Positions 59,970 to 64,000 of a stretch of DNA of 64,000 bases are shown here, in pieces (position 1 is the first letter of the stretch; the number at the start of each line of letters is the position of its first letter). The notes under the pieces are model-generated. The model worked only from the letters and a program-made list of their open reading frames with translations. It was not told where the DNA came from and made no database searches. Position numbers and translations under genes: made by a program. This stretch comes from Paraburkholderia acidipaludis NBRC 101816 (lineage in GTDB: Bacteria; Pseudomonadota; Gammaproteobacteria; Burkholderiales; Burkholderiaceae), in contig NZ_BAXZ01000015.1 of NCBI RefSeq assembly GCF_000684975.1, positions 1 to 64,000 on the forward strand. The letters are read 5' to 3'.

Positions 59970-61469
59970 TCAGAATGCCGCGGGTTCGGCTTGCGCCGCG
60001 TGCGTGTCGCCTGTCTGGCGCGCGCCCCGCGCAACGAAATGGCCTGCCCGCGTTCCGGTCGGCGTGCCGTCGCAATACGACAGCACGCCGTTCACCCACA
60101 CCGCGTCGATGCCTTGCGCCACCTGCTGCGGCTCTTCGAACGTCGCCGTATCGCGCACCGTTGCCGGATCGAACAGCACGAGGTCGCCGTGCCAGCCCAC
60201 GCGGACTTCGCCGCGCTTGTCCAGCCCGAAGCGGCGCGCCGAAAGGCCCGTCATCTTGCGCACCGCTTCTTCGAGCGGAATCAGTGCCGCATCGCGCGCG
60301 TAGTGTCCTAGCACGCGCGGAAACGCCCCCCACAGCCGCGGATGCGGCAGCGGATCGTTCGGCAGGCCGTCCGAGCCCACCATCGTCGCCGGATGCGAGA
60401 GGATACGGCGCACGTCGTCCTCGGACATGTTGTGATACACCGCGCCCGCGGGCTGCAGGCGCTTCGCGGCCTCCTGCTGCGAGACGCCCCACCCGGCCGC
60501 GATGTCCTTGACGAGCTTGCCGGCCTGCTCGGGGTGCGGCGTGGACCAGGTGATCGTGATGTCGATGTCGCCCGTCACCTGCCTGAGGTCGAGCGTGGAC
60601 GAACTGCGGCTGTACGGATAGCAGTCGCAGCCCACCGGCTGATACTTGCGCGCGCCTTCGAGCGACGCCAGCACCTCGCCGCTGCGCCCCCAGTTCGAAG
60701 GCCCCGCGCACTTCAGGTGCGAGATGACCACCGGCACGCGCGCGTGGCGGCCGATGTGATACGCCTCGTTCATGGCGTCGAGAATCGCGTCGAACTCCGT
60801 GCGCATGTGCGTCGTGTAGAGCGCGCCCGCCGCGGCGAGCGGCTCGGCCAGCGTGGCCACTTCCTCGGTGGAGGCCTCGTAGGCCGAGCCGTAGGCAAGC
60901 CCCGTGGAAAGCCCCAGCGCGCCGTGCGCGAGCGCCTCTTCGAGCTGCGCGCGCATGGCGGCGATCTCGCTCGCCGTGGCGGCGCGCTTGAGGTCGTCCA
61001 TGTGGTTGTTGCGCAGCGCCGTATGGCCGATCAGCGCACCGACGTTCACGGCCGGCCGCGCCGCGTTGACCGCTTCGACATACGCGGAGAACGTGGGGTA
61101 GCGAAACGCGTCGCGCTCGCCAAGCAGATTCATCGGGTCGGGCGGATCGCCTTTGAGCGTCACCGGCGAGGCGCTGATCCCGCAATTGCCGACGATCACC
61201 GTCGTCACGCCCTGGCTGATCTTCGGCAGCATCTGCGGCGAGCGGATCACGTGGGTGTCGTCGTGGGTATGGACGTCGATGAAGCCCGGCGCGAGCGCGC
61301 GCCCGTTGGCCTCCACCACTTCTTCGGCCAGCCAGTTCGAGAGATTGCCGATCGCCGCGATGCGGCCCTCGCGCAACGCCACGTCGCGTTCGACGGGCGG
61401 CGCGCCGGTGCCGTCGTAGAGCATGGCGCCGACGATGAGCGTGTCGGCGGCTTCCGGGTGCGAATGCAT
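59970..61469 (-). CDS. D-aminoacylase (N-acyl-D-amino-acid deacylase)
   Basis: The 499-residue amidohydrolase releases D-amino acids from N-acyl forms. Metal ligands match the known D-aminoacylase pattern: His67 and His69 in FIDVHTHDD, Cys96 in VGNCGIS, then YTTHMRTEFD, VISHLKCAG and the late Asp in MVGSDGLP. Length is normal (about 480-500). It lies between an RpiR regulator and ridA in one leftward operon. Confidence 0.92.
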   Translation of the reverse strand: MHSHPEAADTLIVGAMLYDGTGAPPVERDVALREGRIAAIGNLSNWLAEEVVEANGRALAPGFIDVHTHDDTHVIRSPQMLPKISQGVTTVIVGNCGISASPVTLKGDPPDPMNLLGERDAFRYPTFSAYVEAVNAARPAVNVGALIGHTALRNNHMDDLKRAATASEIAAMRAQLEEALAHGALGLSTGLAYGSAYEASTEEVATLAEPLAAAGALYTTHMRTEFDAILDAMNEAYHIGRHARVPVVISHLKCAGPSNWGRSGEVLASLEGARKYQPVGCDCYPYSRSSSTLDLRQVTGDIDITITWSTPHPEQAGKLVKDIAAGWGVSQQEAAKRLQPAGAVYHNMSEDDVRRILSHPATMVGSDGLPNDPLPHPRLWGAFPRVLGHYARDAALIPLEEAVRKMTGLSARRFGLDKRGEVRVGWHGDLVLFDPATVRDTATFEEPQQVAQGIDAVWVNGVLSYCDGTPTGTRAGHFVARGARQTGDTHAAQAEPAAF

Positions 61470-61499
61470 GGCGGTCTCCCTCTTCTGTCGTCCTGTTTG

Positions 61500-62447
61500 T
61501 CAGTCACCGAGCGGCTGGCGCTCGCCGCCGCCGCGATGCGCGTCGAGCGTGTGCTTCATGCGGCGCAGCAGCTCGCGGGTTTCCTCGGGCTGCGCGAGCG
61601 CGAGTTCGGTCACGAGCACGTCGAGCGCCATCATCATCGCGTAACGCGATGACGACGGTTTGTAGATGAAATCGGTCTCGCTCGCGACGATCGGCACGAG
61701 GCAGTCGGCGAGCGCGGCGAGCGGCGAAGCGGGCGCGGTGAGCGCGATCACCTTCGCGCCGTAGTCGCGCGCGACGCGGCAACTGTCGATCAATTCGGGC
61801 ACGCGCCCCGTCACGGAGAGCGCGACGACCGCGCACTCGGGCGACATCGTGCTCGCCACCATGCGCTGCAGCAGACTGTCCTGATACGACGCGACGGGAC
61901 GGCCGAGCCGCACGAGGCGAAAGCGCATTTCGTCGGCAAGCGCGGTCGAACCGCCGCCCATGCCGAACACGTAGATCATGCGGGCGGCACGCAGCGCGGC
62001 CGCCGCTTCGGCGAACGGCGCCTCGCGCAGCAGTTCGTGATTGCGCGCGAGCGCCGCGTGAATTTCGTCGTAGACGCGCGTGGCGAGCGACTCGGACGCT
62101 ACGCCCTTGCTGCGCCGCCCCGCGCCCTTCGTGCCGGCACCGTCCGCCGCGCCCGCGTACCCCGCGGCCGCACCGCGCAGGAAGCGCTCGCCCACCGCCG
62201 CGGCCTGCGCGAGACGCAGCTTCAGCTCGCGCACGTCCGCGCAGCCTACGGCCTTGGCAAAGCGCGTGACCGAGGCGATGCTCACGCCGGCGCGCTGCGC
62301 AAGCTCGCCGATGCTCGCACGCGCGGCGCTCGCCAGATCGTCGAGAATCAGCGCGGCGACTTCGCGTTCGGCCGGCCGCAACTCGGGCACACGCCCTGCG
62401 ATGCGTGTCACGATATCGAAACGGCCGGATTCGGTAGCGGAATTCAT
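61500..62447 (-). CDS. MurR/RpiR-family regulator of the D-amino-acid genes
   Basis: The 315-residue protein has an RpiR helix-turn-helix (residues 1-77, with AQRAGVSIASVTRFAKAVGC) and a SIS domain (about 140-270, with RMIYVFGMGGGSTALADEMR and VVALSVTGRVPELIDSC). A Gly/Ala/Lys-rich linker joins them. It is the first gene of the operon with the D-aminoacylase and ridA genes and is divergent from the PLP enzyme gene. The ATG at 62447 is preferred because the predicted transcript starts near 62478, only 4 nt before the alternative ATG at 62474. Confidence 0.88.
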   Translation of the reverse strand: MNSATESGRFDIVTRIAGRVPELRPAEREVAALILDDLASAARASIGELAQRAGVSIASVTRFAKAVGCADVRELKLRLAQAAAVGERFLRGAAAGYAGAADGAGTKGAGRRSKGVASESLATRVYDEIHAALARNHELLREAPFAEAAAALRAARMIYVFGMGGGSTALADEMRFRLVRLGRPVASYQDSLLQRMVASTMSPECAVVALSVTGRVPELIDSCRVARDYGAKVIALTAPASPLAALADCLVPIVASETDFIYKPSSSRYAMMMALDVLVTELALAQPEETRELLRRMKHTLDAHRGGGERQPLGD

Positions 62448-62484
62448 CGAACGGACGCTGTTAATAAATAACATTCACGCGGAG

Positions 62485-62513
62485 ATGGTACTTGTGTACC
62501 ATCGTGCGGTCAA
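62485..62513 (-). promoter_or_regulatory. Promoter with palindromic operator of the RpiR operon
   Basis: On the minus strand TTGACC (62508-62513) and TACCAT (62485-62490) are 17 bp apart. A perfect 8-bp inverted repeat, GATGGTAC and GTACCATC (62484-62491 and 62496-62503, 4-bp spacer), covers the -10 box and most of the spacer. It lies centrally in the divergent gap and is the likely RpiR operator acting on both directions. Confidence 0.7.
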
Positions 62514-62553
62514 TGCCAAACCGTCTGCCAGAAGTGCAATGGAGCGAATGGAA

Positions 62554-63846
62554 ATGAAAGTTACAAACTATCAGGGCGCGACGATCGATCCGAACAGCAA
62601 GGGTCTCGGCAACGTGCCGGGCACGAGCATCCAGCTCGTCGACGCCGCGCGCCTCGAATGGAATCTGCTGGACGAGGACGTGAGCCTGCCCGCCGCCGTG
62701 CTCTATGCGGACCGCGTCGAGCACAACCTGAAGTGGATGCAGGATTTCGTCACGCGCTACGGCGTGAAGCTCGCGCCGCACGGCAAGACGACCATGGCGC
62801 CGCAGCTCTTTCGCCGCCAGATCGAGACCGGCGCGTGGGGCATCACGCTCGCCACGGCGCACCAGACGCGCGCCGCCTATCGCGGCGGCATTGCGCGCGT
62901 GCTGATGGCGAACCAGCTGGTCGGCCGCCACAACATGACGATGATCGCCGAGCTGCTGACCGATCCCGATTTCGAATTCTTCTGCCTCGTCGATTCGGTG
63001 CAGGGCGCCGAGCAACTGGGCGAATTCTTCCGCGCGGCGCGCCGCACGCTGCAAGTGCTGCTGGAGCTCGGCGTGCCGCGCGGCCGCACGGGCGTGCGCG
63101 ACACCGATACGCGCCGCGCGGTGGTCGAGGCGATCGGGCGCTATCCCGATTCGCTCAAGCTCGCGGGCGTCGAAATCTACGAGGGCATCCTCAAGGAAGA
63201 GAGCGAGGTGCGCACGTTCCTGCGCGACGCCATCAACGTGACGAAAGAGCTGGCCGCGCAAGGCCGCTTCGCGCGCACGCCCGCGCTGCTCTCGGGCGCG
63301 GGGTCGGCCTGGTATGACGTGGTCGCGGAGGAGTTCGCGCCGGCGTCGGAGGCCGGCGTGATCGACGTCGTGCTGCGGCCCGGCTGCTACGTAACGCACG
63401 ACGTGGGCGTCTACAAGCAGGCGCAATCGCAGATCCTCACGCGCAATCCGGTGGCGCGCCAGATGGGCGAGGCACTGCTGCCCGCGTTGCAGCTCTGGGC
63501 CTACGTGCAGTCGATTCCGGAGCCGGGGCGCGCGATCATCGGCTTCGGCAAGCGCGACGCGGCATTCGATTCAGGTTTTCCGGAGCCGTCGCGCCACTAC
63601 CGGCCTTCGCGCGATCGCGCAAAGGGGGCGCCGCCGCGCGAAATCGCGGCGAGCGAGGGCTGGGAAGTGTTCCAGATGATGGATCAGCACGCCTACCTGC
63701 AGATTCCGGCCGGCGCCGATATCGAGGTGGGCGACATGATCGCCTTCGACATCTCGCACCCGTGCCTCACGTTCGACAAATGGCGCCAGGTGCTGCTGGT
63801 CGATCCGTCGTATCGCGTGACGGAAGTGATCGAGACGTTCTTCTGA
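62554..63846 (+). CDS. DSD1-type PLP enzyme (D-serine/D-threonine dehydratase or aldolase family)
   Basis: The 430-residue protein is a fold-type III PLP enzyme. The PLP Lys78 is in KLAPHGKTTMAPQ and the domain ends with the zinc-type H-x-C motif in FDISHPCLTFDKW. Members deaminate or cleave D-serine, D-threonine or related D-amino acids; databases often call this branch amino acid deaminase. Genes for a D-aminoacylase and RidA lie across the divergent promoter. Three in-frame ATGs (62539, 62548, 62554) are possible. The last is chosen because GGAG lies 9 nt upstream. Confidence 0.87.
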   Translation: MKVTNYQGATIDPNSKGLGNVPGTSIQLVDAARLEWNLLDEDVSLPAAVLYADRVEHNLKWMQDFVTRYGVKLAPHGKTTMAPQLFRRQIETGAWGITLATAHQTRAAYRGGIARVLMANQLVGRHNMTMIAELLTDPDFEFFCLVDSVQGAEQLGEFFRAARRTLQVLLELGVPRGRTGVRDTDTRRAVVEAIGRYPDSLKLAGVEIYEGILKEESEVRTFLRDAINVTKELAAQGRFARTPALLSGAGSAWYDVVAEEFAPASEAGVIDVVLRPGCYVTHDVGVYKQAQSQILTRNPVARQMGEALLPALQLWAYVQSIPEPGRAIIGFGKRDAAFDSGFPEPSRHYRPSRDRAKGAPPREIAASEGWEVFQMMDQHAYLQIPAGADIEVGDMIAFDISHPCLTFDKWRQVLLVDPSYRVTEVIETFF

Positions 63847-63878
63847 GCCGAGGGAAACTCAGGGGAGCGCACGGGCGC

Positions 63879-64000
63879 TCAGGCGCCGCTGCTCTCCCCG
63901 GCTGCGGCCTGTGCGGCGCACGCCTCGCCGATGCGCGCTTCCATCATGCGCAGCGCGCCCGAGAGCGCGGCGAGCGCGTCGTCGGGCAGGGACATCGTCA
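63879..64000 (-). CDS. Unidentified protein, C-terminal part only
   Basis: A minus-strand frame open at the window edge ends at a TGA at 63881-63879. The visible tail reads MSLPDDALAALSGALRMMEA, then RIGEACAAQAAAGESSGA. It is an amphipathic helix followed by an Ala/Gly/Ser tail. It could be the end of an aminotransferase-like or regulatory protein, but 40 codons do not allow a call. The codon use is typical of neighbours and it is convergent with the PLP enzyme gene, 32 bp away. Confidence 0.55.
   Translation of the reverse strand, partial: TMSLPDDALAALSGALRMMEARIGEACAAQAAAGESSGA

Overview
The window is a 64-kb piece of a GC-rich betaproteobacterial chromosome. Gene content and order point to the Burkholderiaceae, most like Paraburkholderia, Caballeronia, Trinickia or Burkholderia chromosome 1. 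Examples are anmK-erpA-rpsI-rplM, leuS-lptE-holA-proA, fur facing bamE-dapB-exbBD, hexR facing edd-eda, and gap-tkt. This placement rests on gene order and protein character, not on a search. Almost all of the window is housekeeping or central metabolism. I see no prophage, insertion sequence, CRISPR array, rRNA or tRNA.

Layout. The left edge (1-383) holds the 5' part of a HigB/RelE-type toxin gene with a clear autoregulatory promoter. From 566 to 4750 lie anmK, erpA, rplM-rpsI, a likely C-rich small RNA, an OsmC/YhfA-type gene and the RNase P RNA. From 4657 to 13886 lie a DUF3025 gene overlapping rnpB, pyrC, a class II glutamine amidotransferase, a reduced glutamate transporter locus (gltI and gltL without gltJ/gltK), glutamate dehydrogenase, a HypT-like LysR regulator and purB. 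From 13970 to 21275 there is a sugar-acid block: an ACS-type MFS carrier, gntK, gntT, eda, edd and the divergent regulator hexR, with two HexR-type operators between edd and hexR. From 21483 to 32424 lie small envelope and heme genes, proA-holA-lptE-leuS, exbBD-dapB, bamE and fur. From 32500 to 41125 lie allA-dctA with a divergent FadR-type regulator, gap, tkt, speE, a VOC gene and rsmE. From 41202 to 49783 lie a secreted RNase Sa/barnase-like enzyme with its barstar, maeB, thiL-pgpA-pncC, a DUF985 cupin, pyrF and an aldose epimerase. From 50024 to 59097 a long leftward operon encodes an IclR regulator, KDGal kinase, KDPGal aldolase, two SDR dehydrogenases, AraFGH and a lactonase: an oxidative L-arabinose/D-galactose route. 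The right end holds ridA and a D-aminoacylase under an RpiR regulator, divergent from a DSD1-type PLP enzyme.

How the parts fit. Gluconate uptake and phosphorylation feed Edd and Eda. HexR would couple edd-eda and its own gene to KDPG level, and Gap and Tkt process the triose product. The galactose/arabinose operon also ends at pyruvate plus glyceraldehyde 3-phosphate through its own aldolase. The D-amino-acid block releases free D-amino acids, which the PLP enzyme and RidA would process.

Most worth a second look: the sRNA candidate with two CUCCUCC motifs (3404-3497), the apparent loss of the glutamate permease genes with a gltK 3' remnant (8605-8691), the RNase/barstar pair (41202-42285), the altered active-site motif in SpeE, and several clean operator palindromes next to local regulators.
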